Assembly: GCA_026225235.1 (NCBI GenBank)
Contig: JAMFSK010000131.1
Coordinates: 62,001-126,000 of the forward strand
Direction of reading: 5' to 3'
DNA: 64,000 nucleotides
DNA from: Burkholderiales bacterium
GTDB taxonomy: Bacteria; Pseudomonadota; Gammaproteobacteria; Burkholderiales; Burkholderiaceae
Shown: positions 19,515 through 28,058 of the stretch, piece by piece
Layout of the letters: each line of letters begins with the position of its first letter
Position numbering within the stretch: position 1 is the first letter of the stretch
Made by a program: the position numbers and the translations under genes
The notes under the pieces: model-generated
The model's input: the letters and a program-made list of their open reading frames with translations, nothing else
Database searches by the model: none
Told to the model about the DNA's origin: nothing

Positions 19515-19702
19515 GAGCGTCTCCTGGTTGCATCGTCTCCACTAGGGGAGGCGATGGCGCGGTGTATCGGGAAGCCAATCCGAATGTGTGTCGGCGCGTT
19601 TTTTGACACGCGCCGTCCACCTTTCAGCAAGCCTTATACCCGGCACTCCGCGCACATCGTGACGACATGCGCTGCGCGTCGGAACCTATGCCCTTCAACC
19701 CG

Positions 19703-21292
19703 TCAGAATAGGTGACGGAACAACCAAAACAGGCTACCGGCCAACATGATCGACACCGGCAATGTCAAGATCCAGGCCAGCGCGAGACTGCGAACGGTGG
19801 ACCATTGAAGGCCCGAGCCATTGGCCGCCATCGTGCCCGCGACACCCGACGACAGGACGTGGGTGGTACTGACCGGCAAGCCGTACATGTCTGCTGCACC
19901 GATCGTCACCATCGCCACGAGTTCGGCCGAAGCACCCTGGCCATAGGTCAGGTGCGTCTTGCCGATCTTTTCGCCGACGGTCACGACAATGCGCTTCCAG
20001 CCGACCATCGTGCCTAGCCCGAGGGCTAGTGCGACGGCCACCTTGACCCAGGTCGGGATGAACTTCGTCGAATGGTCGAGTTCCTTCTTGTAGTTCGACA
20101 GGGCGGCCTGGTCAGGGGCTGACAAGGCAGGGTTCTTCGCCTTGTCGATCAGGCGCAGCGCTTCGGACACGACATACATATCGTTGCGCACGTTGCCGAT
20201 ATTGCCTTGCGGAATGGTCGAGACGGCGCCGGACTGCGAAACGTTTTGCCCGATCGAATCGGTCAGCTGGCGCAGGGCCGGCACAGTCGAAGGCGTGAGC
20301 TGGTGCGTCTGCACATATTTCTCGACTTCAGCACGCGGATTGGCCGACGGCGCGGCACCAGCCGTGTACTTGCCCAGCGTATCCGAAGCCGTATGCGTAA
20401 TGGCGAGGAAGGTCTGCGTCTGGCCCGCATCGACGGCCTTGTTCAGCGCAAAGGCGGTCGGCACCGTGCCGATCAGGATCAGCATGATGAGGCCCATGCC
20501 TTTTTGCCCGTCGTTCGAACCGTGCGCGAACGAGACGCCCGTGCAGGTGAGGATCAGCAGGCAGCGGATCCAGAACGGCGGCGGGGCATCTTTCTTTGGT
20601 TCCTTGTACAGCGCAGGGCTGCGCACCACCGCCTTCATCACGAGCAGCAGAAGTGCGGAGAGCACGAAGCCGATGATCGGCGAGAAGAGCAGTGCCTTGC
20701 CGATGTTGGTCGCCTGGTTCCAGTCGACCCCGCTCGTCCCGCTTTTGACCGCCATCCATTGATTCATGAGGCCGACACCGAGCACCGAGCCGATCAGCGT
20801 GTGCGAGCTGGACGAGGGCAGGCCGAAGTACCATGTGCCCAGGTTCCAGATGATTGCCGCGATCAGCAATGCGAACACCATCGCGAAGCCTTGTTCGCTG
20901 CCGACCCGGAGGATCAGTTCGATCGGCAGCAGTTGCAGGATGCCGAACGCAACCGCGCCGCTCGAGACCAGCACACCGATGAAGTTCCACGCGCCCGACC
21001 ATACGACCGCCAGGTTCGGCGTGAGCGAGTTGGTATAGATCACCGTGGCGACAGCGTTTGCCGTATCGTGAAAACCGTTGACGAATTCAAAGCCGAGCGC
21101 GATCAGCAGCGCGATGCCCAGCAGCACATAGGGCAGCGACGAGCCGAGTTGGACCGGACGCAGATCGTCGGCCAGATGGCTGCCTACGTAGGCGATACCG
21201 GCGACCAGCGCCAGCAGGAACACGCCGAGACTCAATTTTCGGCCGAGTGCCGCGCGGGCCGCACTCGACTGGGATAGGGAAAGCTCAGACAT
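19703..21292 (-). CDS. pit: Pit-family inorganic phosphate transporter
   Basis: A 529-residue PHO4-family permease that takes up phosphate, usually as a metal-phosphate complex with protons. The duplicated signature is visible: GFEFVNGFHDTANAVATVIY near residue 70 and ADMYGLPVSTTHVLSSGVAG near 485. The large central loop (about residues 290-420, rich in Gln/Ser/Ala) is hydrophilic as in E. coli PitA. ATG at 21292 is preferred over the frame opening at 21346 because GAAGGAG lies seven bases upstream. A possible Pho box is about 110 bp upstream, and the divergent neighbour is a CHAD protein, so phosphate or polyphosphate metabolism links the pair. Confidence 0.92.
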   Translation of the reverse strand: MSELSLSQSSAARAALGRKLSLGVFLLALVAGIAYVGSHLADDLRPVQLGSSLPYVLLGIALLIALGFEFVNGFHDTANAVATVIYTNSLTPNLAVVWSGAWNFIGVLVSSGAVAFGILQLLPIELILRVGSEQGFAMVFALLIAAIIWNLGTWYFGLPSSSSHTLIGSVLGVGLMNQWMAVKSGTSGVDWNQATNIGKALLFSPIIGFVLSALLLLVMKAVVRSPALYKEPKKDAPPPFWIRCLLILTCTGVSFAHGSNDGQKGMGLIMLILIGTVPTAFALNKAVDAGQTQTFLAITHTASDTLGKYTAGAAPSANPRAEVEKYVQTHQLTPSTVPALRQLTDSIGQNVSQSGAVSTIPQGNIGNVRNDMYVVSEALRLIDKAKNPALSAPDQAALSNYKKELDHSTKFIPTWVKVAVALALGLGTMVGWKRIVVTVGEKIGKTHLTYGQGASAELVAMVTIGAADMYGLPVSTTHVLSSGVAGTMAANGSGLQWSTVRSLALAWILTLPVSIMLAGSLFWLFRHLF

Positions 21293-21398
21293 GCGAGGCT
21301 CCTTCGGGGGTAGGGCGTGTATGAATGGCAAGCGGACGGGGCGCAACGCGATTGGGGAACGGGGCTGCGCGTGCGAACTGAAAGGAATACCAGCCGCA

Positions 21399-21417
21399 TA
21401 TGACGAGTTCGTGACGT
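21399..21417 (-). promoter_or_regulatory. candidate Pho box between pit and the CHAD gene
   Basis: On the minus strand, toward pit, ACGTCAC-GAAC-TCGTCAT shows two heptamers whose GTCA cores are 11 bp apart, the geometry of PhoB half-sites (consensus CTGTCAT repeated every 11 bp). Each heptamer departs from consensus in two or three positions, so this is a candidate only. Confidence 0.35.
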
Positions 21418-21496
21418 TCTCTGCCGTGGCGGGTTTTCCTTAGGCGCGGCATGCGTAGAATGGAACGCCTCCTTTCCAAAAACTGGAGTTCGGTCG

Positions 21497-23137
21497 ATGC
21501 AGCGTGTCCTTGAACTGGTGTTTTGGCCTACCTCGCAGGCCGCGAGCGGAAAGTCCGTTTCCTCACTGAGACGGCGCCTGGCCGCGCATCCCCGGTTAAG
21601 CAGCGTGCATGGCGAGACGGCTCAGGTCGAACTCGAGCTTCACCACTGCGAGGCGCCGCCGAGTGACGATCCGGACTGGCGTTGTCTGCTGCTTCAGGCG
21701 CGCTCGCAGCGCTTCGCCGCTGCCGTGCACGACTTCACCGTGTTGCCAGGCGTGCGGGTCCGTTCTTGGGAACCCGTGTCGCTGCATGCCGGGCAGCCGC
21801 CCGACTTTGGGGGGCAATGCGGTGATGTGCCGTTGCGAGCATCGTTTGAGCGTCACTGGTGGCGCGTCGACCTCGACGGCGAACCGGCGACGGTCAGTCT
21901 GGATACGGGCTATCTGAGCGGCCCGGCCATCTCCGGAGGTGACGGTAAAACACGAGCGTTTACCGAATTGCGGCTTTCGCTCGAACTGGCCGATGTCGAC
22001 AACCCGAGCGACGCGGGACCGCGAGCGGGAACGGCGACTGACGCAGAGCAGCGCGTCGCGCTTGCAGCCATGGCGGTTCGCCTGTTTGAACTCGCCTTGT
22101 CGTTGAACGACGACGGCACCTTCCATCTCGTGGGGCGCGATGCTTTGACGTGCGCGATGGAACCCCTCTCCGAGGCACAGAAGGCGGGTGCCATCGAATT
22201 TGGCCACGCACGCACGCTGGTCAGTGCCGCGAGTGCGGCGATGCAAAACGTGTTCGAGCAATGGCTGACCAATGCCGCAGGCATTGTCGGCTCAACCGGT
22301 AGCGAATATGTTCACCAGATGCGCATCGCGCTAAGGAGAATGCGCGTCGCCTACCGGATTTTCGACATGGCACTTCGTGAAGCGGGGCTGGATGCGAATG
22401 AAGACGAGCTCAAGTGGATTGGCGGCTTGCTCGGCGATCTGCGTGATTGGGATGTGCTGGTCGAAGGGACCTTTCCCGCGCTTGTGAAGGCGGCCGCGAT
22501 GGCATCGGCACCCAGCGAGCACCCTTCGGGGGCAGGCGCTGCTGCACCGCATGCAGGGGCGCTTGGGGAAGAGCAAACGCATGAGCGCACGCAGGCGTCG
22601 CGCGCCTGGGAGCGTGCGCTCGCGGAAGTGGTCAAGCGACGCGAGGCCGTGGCCGATACCTTGCGCGCGGCGGTGAACTCACCCCGCTATGCGGCGCTCG
22701 TGATGCATACGGCACGGCAGTTGGCGATTCTTACTGCGGCCTCGGCCGACCGACGCGCGACACCGCTTGATCCATTCGGACGCAAGACTTTGCGCAAGCG
22801 CTACCGACGTCTGATGAAGGTCAAGGACATCCAGGAATTGCCGCCGCGCGCGCGCCACCAGTTGCGCATTCATGCAAAGCGTTTGCGCTACGCCGTCGAG
22901 TTCCTGGCGCCCGCCCTCGATCGCAAGGCGCGCCGGCGCATGGCGCAACGCACGTCGGACTTGCAGGAAGCGCTCGGGATTGCAAACGACGCAGTCGTGG
23001 GTCGCCAGTTTCTCTCGCAACTCGATTTGCCTCCGCTCGTGCAGGCGTTCTCGAATGGCTATCTGAGCGCGCTTGAGGCATCGGCGACTTCAGGCGGCGC
23101 CGAGCAGTTCGAAAAGATCAGGGAAAAGAAAACTTAA
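21497..23137 (+). CDS. CYTH-like / CHAD domain protein (polyphosphate-associated)
   Basis: A 546-residue protein. About residues 1-195 resemble a degenerate CYTH/triphosphate-tunnel domain (MQRVLELVFWP start, VSLDTGYL, FTELRLSLEL). Residues ~235-530 are a CHAD domain, an alpha-helical basic domain that binds polyphosphate: the signature helices VHQMRIALRRMRVAYRIF and HQLRIHAKRLRYAVEFL are both present. A low-complexity insert (residues ~335-375) separates the two CHAD halves. TGGAG lies about nine bases before the ATG. It is divergent from the phosphate transporter gene with a shared 204-bp intergenic region. Enzymatic activity of the N-terminal domain is doubtful because the ExExK signature is not intact. 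Confidence 0.85.
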   Translation: MQRVLELVFWPTSQAASGKSVSSLRRRLAAHPRLSSVHGETAQVELELHHCEAPPSDDPDWRCLLLQARSQRFAAAVHDFTVLPGVRVRSWEPVSLHAGQPPDFGGQCGDVPLRASFERHWWRVDLDGEPATVSLDTGYLSGPAISGGDGKTRAFTELRLSLELADVDNPSDAGPRAGTATDAEQRVALAAMAVRLFELALSLNDDGTFHLVGRDALTCAMEPLSEAQKAGAIEFGHARTLVSAASAAMQNVFEQWLTNAAGIVGSTGSEYVHQMRIALRRMRVAYRIFDMALREAGLDANEDELKWIGGLLGDLRDWDVLVEGTFPALVKAAAMASAPSEHPSGAGAAAPHAGALGEEQTHERTQASRAWERALAEVVKRREAVADTLRAAVNSPRYAALVMHTARQLAILTAASADRRATPLDPFGRKTLRKRYRRLMKVKDIQELPPRARHQLRIHAKRLRYAVEFLAPALDRKARRRMAQRTSDLQEALGIANDAVVGRQFLSQLDLPPLVQAFSNGYLSALEASATSGGAEQFEKIREKKT

Positions 23138-23139
23138 AT

Positions 23140-23850
23140 TCAGGCGTCGGGCATGCCCGGCTGCGTGAAGGTCAGATTGTCGACGAGTTTCGGCGTCACG
23201 CGGCCATCACGGTGCCAACGCGCGCGAATGAAGGGTCGCTCGTGGCCCGACAGGTCGAGCGCGAGCGAAGTCACCCAGCGTTGGGTCGGCAAATGCAGCC
23301 CATGCAGCGCGCCGATCAAGGCGATCAGGCTTAATGACACCAATAGCGGATGAGGGGGCTCCGAGCCAGAGTTGCGCTCGCGATTCTCAAGCCGGCTGAC
23401 AAAGACGCACGCAACGAGCGCGCCGAGCGCACACCCTACGACGATTTCCGAGATCGAATGGGCGCGTAGCGCAAGGCGCGAGGCACCGATCATGATGCCC
23501 AGCGCAAGCCCCAAGACAAATCCCGTCCGCCGGACGAACACAGGTGTCTCGAGCAATACCACACTGAACATCACCGGAAACACCGTGGTCGACAGCACCG
23601 CGTGACCGCTGATGCCGGTGAAGTCCAGCGGCCGGATACCCAAGCCCCAGCCGAGAAAAGCGATTTTGGTCAGCACGGTCAGGCCGCCGGCGAGCGTCAG
23701 CAGCAATAGCCATTCGAACGCCGCCCGCCAGCGCATGCCGGCCGCGAGCCAGGCAGCGGTGGCGATCGCTACCGGAATGGTCACCGCGACACCGCCGAAA
23801 CCGGTGATCGTTGTCCAGAGAGGGGTCGAGAGAACCGACGTCGAAATCAT
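23140..23850 (-). CDS. PAP2-type phosphatase-like membrane protein
   Basis: A ~236-residue membrane protein with several hydrophobic helices and remnants of the PAP2 phosphatase signature: RPLDFTG before ISGHA (usually PSGH) and SRLALRAHSISEIVVG (SR....H...D/E). The catalytic histidines are therefore kept while the usual Pro and final Asp differ. Substrates would be lipid phosphates such as undecaprenyl or phosphatidyl phosphates; this is family inference. The ATG at 23850 is chosen by convention; no good ribosome site is seen and a TTG start at 23901 is possible. It converges on the CHAD gene with 2 bp between stops. Confidence 0.7.
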   Translation of the reverse strand: MISTSVLSTPLWTTITGFGGVAVTIPVAIATAAWLAAGMRWRAAFEWLLLLTLAGGLTVLTKIAFLGWGLGIRPLDFTGISGHAVLSTTVFPVMFSVVLLETPVFVRRTGFVLGLALGIMIGASRLALRAHSISEIVVGCALGALVACVFVSRLENRERNSGSEPPHPLLVSLSLIALIGALHGLHLPTQRWVTSLALDLSGHERPFIRARWHRDGRVTPKLVDNLTFTQPGMPDA

Positions 23851-24131
23851 CAAGAGGTAGCGTGCTGCGGGACAGCGTGCCGCAATAAAGGCGCGGGGCA
23901 AGCCGCGCGGGCTTCAAGTATAAACCGTCGTTTTTCGTGGCGCCGGCCTGCATCCTGCTTCAATTTGCCGCAGCTCGCCCGCGGACCGGGTCCATCGATC
24001 TGCGAAAAGCGACATCTGTCAAAAGGTGTTATGGTGCAATGCACAAAGCTGGCAAACAAGACGAAGCAGGCGAAGCGAGCGAAGCAAAACGCGCTTGGCG
24101 CTTGACCGTCACGCCACGGGAGAACCGCCAC

Positions 24132-25418
24132 ATGACTAAGAGTTTCACTTCAACCTGGCTGCGCGGCTTGACCAAACTGGCCCAGATTCAGACTAGGCTG
24201 GTGCGCAATGCCGTCAAACAGACCACCAAGAAGGCGGTCGCTTCCGGCACGAAAGCCGCGCAGGCAAAGGCAAAGGTGTCGAAGCTCGATCCACTCGGGC
24301 TGCGGCCGAAGTCCGGACAGCCGGTCAAGCCGCGCCGGGCGACAATCGCCACGACGAAAGCCAAGCCCGTGTCGGGGCCGGCTGCCCAGACGACCAGCGC
24401 GGCGGCCACTGCGACGCGCAAGCGCGCGACGCGTGAACCGATTCAGTCGAGGGTTCGGCCGTCGGGCCACGCTTTGCTTAAAGGCGATTGGAACCGGTCA
24501 TTTCATTCTGCACCGCCGGCGCCGGGCGACCTGGTTAGCCACCTGGCCTACGGCTTGTACCTGCCGCCCGCGAAAGGTACTGGCAAACGCCCCCTCGTCG
24601 TGATGCTGCATGGCTGCAAGCAGACGAGCGAGGAGTTTGCGCAAGGCACCCACATGAATGCGCTCGCCGACGAGTACGGCTTCGCGGTGCTGTATCCCGA
24701 GCAGTCGCGGCTGGCCCATGCGCATCGCTGTTGGCACTGGTATGACCCGTCAGAGCGCGCCGGGGCGCAGGAAGCGCGCGCAATCGTTTCCCTGGTCGAG
24801 GCGGTGTTCGCCCGGGAGAATATCGATCCCTCGCGCGTCTATGTTGCCGGCATGTCGGCAGGTGGTGGCATGGCGACGCTACTGGCGATCCGTTACCCGC
24901 AAGCGTTCGCGGCCGTGGCGGTGCATTCCGGCCCGGTTTTCGGAGACGCTCATTCAGCGATGTCGGCACTCGCAACCATGCGGCGCGGTACGCGCGATGA
25001 CCCGCTGGCGTTGCTTGCGGGCACCCCCGAGTTCGCCACGCATCCCGGCATCCCCGCGATCGTGATCCATGGCGAGCAAGACGACGTCGTGCTGCCGCAT
25101 AACGCCGAGCAACTGAGCTTGCAGTTTGTTCGCCTCAACCGCCTGATCGATGGCGAGGGGCGGCGCCTGCACGGTTCGGTCAGACAAACCGATACCGTCG
25201 GCGTACACAGACAGGACTGGATGCTCGACGATGTGCCTATCGTGCGCGCCTGCCGTATTGCCGAGCTGCGTCACGCCTGGAGCGGGGGCGACGGGGCGAT
25301 CCCGTTCCACAGCTCCGATGGTCCGGATTCGAGCCGCCTCATTTACGATTTTTTCCGCCTGCATCGGCGCGCCGCCACAGCGATTCGCCAGCCTGCGCAA
25401 CCCGTCCTCGTTGTCTGA
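24132..25418 (+). CDS. PHB depolymerase family esterase
   Basis: A 428-residue alpha/beta hydrolase of the poly(3-hydroxybutyrate) depolymerase / feruloyl-esterase type. Residues 1-115 are a basic Ala/Lys/Thr-rich region with no clear signal peptide. The catalytic part has PLVVMLHGCKQT (oxyanion region), lipase box GMSAGGGMA with the Ser nucleophile near residue 260, Asp in IVIHGEQDDVV and His in LRHAWSGGD. An intracellular role on PHB granules is possible, since many Burkholderiaceae store PHB, but other esters cannot be excluded. ATG 24132 follows GGGAGA; the frame is open further upstream through repetitive GCGAAGC sequence. The gene stands alone. Confidence 0.85.
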   Translation: MTKSFTSTWLRGLTKLAQIQTRLVRNAVKQTTKKAVASGTKAAQAKAKVSKLDPLGLRPKSGQPVKPRRATIATTKAKPVSGPAAQTTSAAATATRKRATREPIQSRVRPSGHALLKGDWNRSFHSAPPAPGDLVSHLAYGLYLPPAKGTGKRPLVVMLHGCKQTSEEFAQGTHMNALADEYGFAVLYPEQSRLAHAHRCWHWYDPSERAGAQEARAIVSLVEAVFARENIDPSRVYVAGMSAGGGMATLLAIRYPQAFAAVAVHSGPVFGDAHSAMSALATMRRGTRDDPLALLAGTPEFATHPGIPAIVIHGEQDDVVLPHNAEQLSLQFVRLNRLIDGEGRRLHGSVRQTDTVGVHRQDWMLDDVPIVRACRIAELRHAWSGGDGAIPFHSSDGPDSSRLIYDFFRLHRRAATAIRQPAQPVLVV

Positions 25419-25522
25419 GCGCCAACCTGGACCGGCTTGGAAGGTTGCGACGCAACAAATAGTGTGCATTTGAGTGAATCTTGCAAACCACGCGCTAGGG
25501 TTTTCCCGTAGAATGCAGTCAT

Positions 25523-25548
25523 AGGGAAAACACTTAGGTGTTAAACCT
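25523..25548 (+). promoter_or_regulatory. dyad leader motif shared by the two DUF3563 genes (copy 1)
   Basis: Starting AGGGAAAACACTTAGG, this 26-bp stretch matches the sequence at 54180-54205 in 19 of 26 positions. AACAC (25529-25533) and GTGTT (25538-25542) form a dyad around TTAG, with AGG/CCT outside. A further inverted repeat, GTTTTCCC (25500-25507) and GGGAAAAC (25524-25531), overlaps it, and a -10-like TAGAAT lies at 25509-25514. It may be an operator or a 5'-leader hairpin. Confidence 0.5.
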
Positions 25549-25567
25549 GAGTCGCAAGGTTGATCGC

Positions 25568-25587
25568 CGATGCCCGATTTGGCATCG
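25568..25587 (+). promoter_or_regulatory. 5' leader hairpin just before the DUF3563 ribosome site
   Basis: CGATGCC (25568-25574) pairs with GGCATCG (25581-25587) around a 6-base loop, four bases before AAGGAG of the DUF3563 gene. Such a stem so close to the ribosome site could affect translation or mRNA stability. Confidence 0.45.
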
Positions 25588-25605
25588 CCAGCAAGGAGTT
25601 ACACC

Positions 25606-25785
25606 ATGTACGCACTTTGGAAATTCGTTAACCAAATCACCATGAGCGCCGAACAACGCCGCATCGAACGCGAAGAAGCGTATCTGTCGGAAGCTGTCGA
25701 CCTCTATGACCTTGAAGCGCGCATGCGCGACCTCGACCGCCGCGCCACGCGCAGCAACCCGTCGTGGATGGGCCACAACGCCTGA
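25606..25785 (+). CDS. DUF3563 family small protein (copy 1)
   Basis: A 59-residue charged protein beginning MYALWKFVNQITMSAEQRRI and carrying the family core EEAYLSEAVDLYDLEARMRDLD, an amphipathic helix. Function unknown; DUF3563 proteins are mostly found in Burkholderiales and their genes often have long, structured leaders. AAGGAG sits eight bases before the ATG. A paralogue (54239-54388) shares the core pattern EA.L..S.D.Y.LE.R.R..D. and the upstream dyad motif. The gene is monocistronic, converging on the propionyl-CoA synthetase gene with 46 bp between stops. Confidence 0.85.
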   Translation: MYALWKFVNQITMSAEQRRIEREEAYLSEAVDLYDLEARMRDLDRRATRSNPSWMGHNA

Positions 25786-25831
25786 GTGCGTACCTGAGGC
25801 GCTTACAGGGGCACTTCGCTCCGCAGGCGAC

Positions 25832-27745
25832 TTAGAGCTGACTCACGAAGCCGAGCGCCGCTCGAATCTGGTGAAGCGCGGCCGGATCCTCGATCGTTGT
25901 CAGATCACCGGGTTCCCGACCTTCCGCCAGAGCGGCAATGGCGCGTCGCAGCAGTTTGCCCGAGCGTGTCTTCGGCAACAGTCCGACGAACAGTACGCGT
26001 GCGGGCCGGGCGACCGATCCGAGTTGGCGGTCGACTGTCTGCATGAGCTCGCCTTCGAGCGCGAGGCGATCCATCGCCTGTTCGGCGCGTGTCGGGTCGC
26101 GAAGCACCACGAAACCGAAGGCCACCTGGCCTTTGAGGGTGTCTTTGACACCGACCACTGCGACTTCGGCGACCGCCGGATGGCGCGAGAGGCTTTCTTC
26201 GATTTCTCGTGTGCCGAGCCGATGCCCGGCCACGTTGATCACATCGTCGGTACGGCCCAGTATCGTGACGAGATCGTCGCCGTCCTGCACGCCCCAGTCA
26301 AATGTCGAATACGCCGCCCGGCCGATGAAGTTCGACCAATACGTTTTCACATAGCGGTCATCGTCTCCCCATATCGTGGTCATGCATCCCGGAGGCAAGG
26401 GATAGTCGAGCGCGATCACGCCTTTTTGTCCAGGCGCACAGGTGTCGCCCGTGCGCTCGTTGCGCACGCTGAGCCGGAAGCCGTAAACGGGTACGCCTGG
26501 CGCGCCGAGTTTGGGATGGGGAAGATCGACTCCCGGGATCGCACGCGGTACGGTCAACATCGGCCAACCGGTTTCGGTCTGCCAGTAATTGTCGACAACC
26601 GGCTTGTCCAGCGCCCGTCCTATCCACTGGGCAGTCGGCTCGTCAAGCGGTTCGCCTGCCAGAAACAAGGCGCGCAGGCTTGAGAGGTCCGACGCGCGCA
26701 TCAATGCGGGATCCTGTTTTTTCAGAACACGAATGGCCGTCGGCGCGGTGAACATCAGGTTGATCTTCAGCCGTTCGACCATGCGCCACCAGATGCCGCC
26801 GTCAGGGCGCACCGGCAAGCCTTCGTACATCACCGTCGTCATGCCCGCGATCAACGGGGCATAAATGATGTAGCTATGACCGACCACCCAGCCGATATCA
26901 GAGGCCGTAAACATCACATCACCAGGTTTGCCGCCAAACAGATAGTCGATCGAGGTGGCAAGCGCGACCGCGTAGCCGCCGACATCGCGCTGAACGCCCT
27001 TAGGCCGGCCAGTCGTCCCCGATGTGTAGAGGATGTACGAGGTTTCATTCGATTCGAGCCAGGTGCAGGGAACGATCACGTTCTCATAGGGTGCCGAAGC
27101 ATCCTTGTAGAGCGCGTCGCGCCCCTCGAAGAGCGGAAGCGGGGCGAGCCCGCGGTCGATGAGCAACACATGGGGCTGGGGCGCATGTGTGAGCAGGAGC
27201 GCCTCGTCGAGCATCGGTTTGTAGGGCACCACCCGTCCCGCGCGCGAGCCTGCGTCGGCACTGACGATCAGCACCGGTTCGGCGTCGTCGATGCGGCTGG
27301 CAAGATTCCCTGCGGCGAAGCCACCGAATACGACTGAATGAATTGCTCCGATACGTGCGCTCGCCAGCATGGCGAACAACGCCTCAGGAATCATCGGCAT
27401 GTAGATCAGGACACGATCGCCGTGGCCCACGCCGAGCGCGAGCATCGTCGCCGCCATTCGGTTCACTTCGGCGAAGATTTCTTGGTAGGTGAACCTGCGC
27501 TCGACGCCCGTTTCGGTCGATATATAGATCAACGCATCCTGCGTGCCCCTCTCCGGCAGGTGGCGGTCGATCGCGTTGTAGCAAAGATTAGTGGTGCCAC
27601 CGACAAACCAGCGGGCAAATGGGGGCCGCGAATCGTCGAGGACCTGGGTGAACGGCGTCTGCCAGTGAATTCGCTCGGCTTCCTTGCTCCAGAACATGGC
27701 AGGGTCGTCGATCGAACGCGCATGAAAATCTCGGTAACTCGACAT
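25832..27745 (-). CDS. prpE: propionyl-CoA synthetase PrpE (acyl-CoA synthetase)
   Basis: A 637-residue AMP-forming acyl-CoA ligase that activates propionate (and acetate less well). It starts SSYRDFHARSIDDPAMFW, typical of PrpE rather than acetyl-CoA synthetase. Motifs: P-loop YTSGTTGRPKG near residue 257, VDNYWQTETGWP (adenine pocket), GRTDDVINVAGHRLGTREIE (hinge) and LPKTRSGK with the catalytic, acetylation-controlled Lys. ATG 27745 has GGAG nine bases upstream. No prpBCD methylcitrate genes are nearby in the window, so it is detached from that cluster. Confidence 0.92.
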   Translation of the reverse strand: MSSYRDFHARSIDDPAMFWSKEAERIHWQTPFTQVLDDSRPPFARWFVGGTTNLCYNAIDRHLPERGTQDALIYISTETGVERRFTYQEIFAEVNRMAATMLALGVGHGDRVLIYMPMIPEALFAMLASARIGAIHSVVFGGFAAGNLASRIDDAEPVLIVSADAGSRAGRVVPYKPMLDEALLLTHAPQPHVLLIDRGLAPLPLFEGRDALYKDASAPYENVIVPCTWLESNETSYILYTSGTTGRPKGVQRDVGGYAVALATSIDYLFGGKPGDVMFTASDIGWVVGHSYIIYAPLIAGMTTVMYEGLPVRPDGGIWWRMVERLKINLMFTAPTAIRVLKKQDPALMRASDLSSLRALFLAGEPLDEPTAQWIGRALDKPVVDNYWQTETGWPMLTVPRAIPGVDLPHPKLGAPGVPVYGFRLSVRNERTGDTCAPGQKGVIALDYPLPPGCMTTIWGDDDRYVKTYWSNFIGRAAYSTFDWGVQDGDDLVTILGRTDDVINVAGHRLGTREIEESLSRHPAVAEVAVVGVKDTLKGQVAFGFVVLRDPTRAEQAMDRLALEGELMQTVDRQLGSVARPARVLFVGLLPKTRSGKLLRRAIAALAEGREPGDLTTIEDPAALHQIRAALGFVSQL

Positions 27746-28058
27746 CAGCGGCTTCTCCGGACCGGGCATTCCCGGTTGGCCGGGCGGAACAGGTACCGCC
27801 GCGGCTGATCAAGACACATACGAACGGGCCCCGTACTCATGGGCTATCCACTCGTTGCGTACCAGCCCTATTAAAGCTGCGCTCGCAGGGCGCGAATAGA
27901 GCGGGAATACCCGTGCGACGCGCACCCGAGCTTCGGTGGGACCTCCTCATCCATGTCTTTACTAGGGAGGGTCTCGTCTGATTCACCAGGAGCGAGTCAT
28001 GGCTTTAGGGCCGGACTCAAATCGCGGCCGGGGGGTCGCTCCGTAATAATTTACGTAT
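27746..28058. other. 313-bp divergent intergenic region with a 15-codon upstream frame
   Basis: Between prpE (minus) and the beta-helix gene (plus). It must hold both promoters; no clear -35/-10 pair is assigned. A small reading frame at 27999-28046 (listed separately) is the only coding signal. The right end turns A+T-rich from about 28045. Confidence 0.5.
27999..28046 (+). CDS. possible 15-residue leader peptide
   Basis: ATG at 27999 follows CCAGGAGCGAGTC, a strong ribosome site eight bases away, and encodes MALGPDSNRGRGVAP followed by two in-frame stops (TAATAA). It ends 12 bp before the ATG of the beta-helix gene, which has no ribosome site of its own, so translational coupling or a regulatory leader is plausible. 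It could also be chance; there is no run of one amino acid as in attenuation peptides. Confidence 0.35.
   Translation: MALGPDSNRGRGVAP

Noticed and set aside
20207-21277. 356-codon open frame antisense to the phosphate transporter gene
   Set aside because: Shadow frame; extreme Arg/Asp/Gln bias and no recognisable fold.
19703-21292. Sulfate permease or Na/phosphate symporter instead of Pit
   Set aside because: The duplicated GFxxxNGFHDxANAVA / GLPVSTTH motifs are specific for the PHO4/Pit family.
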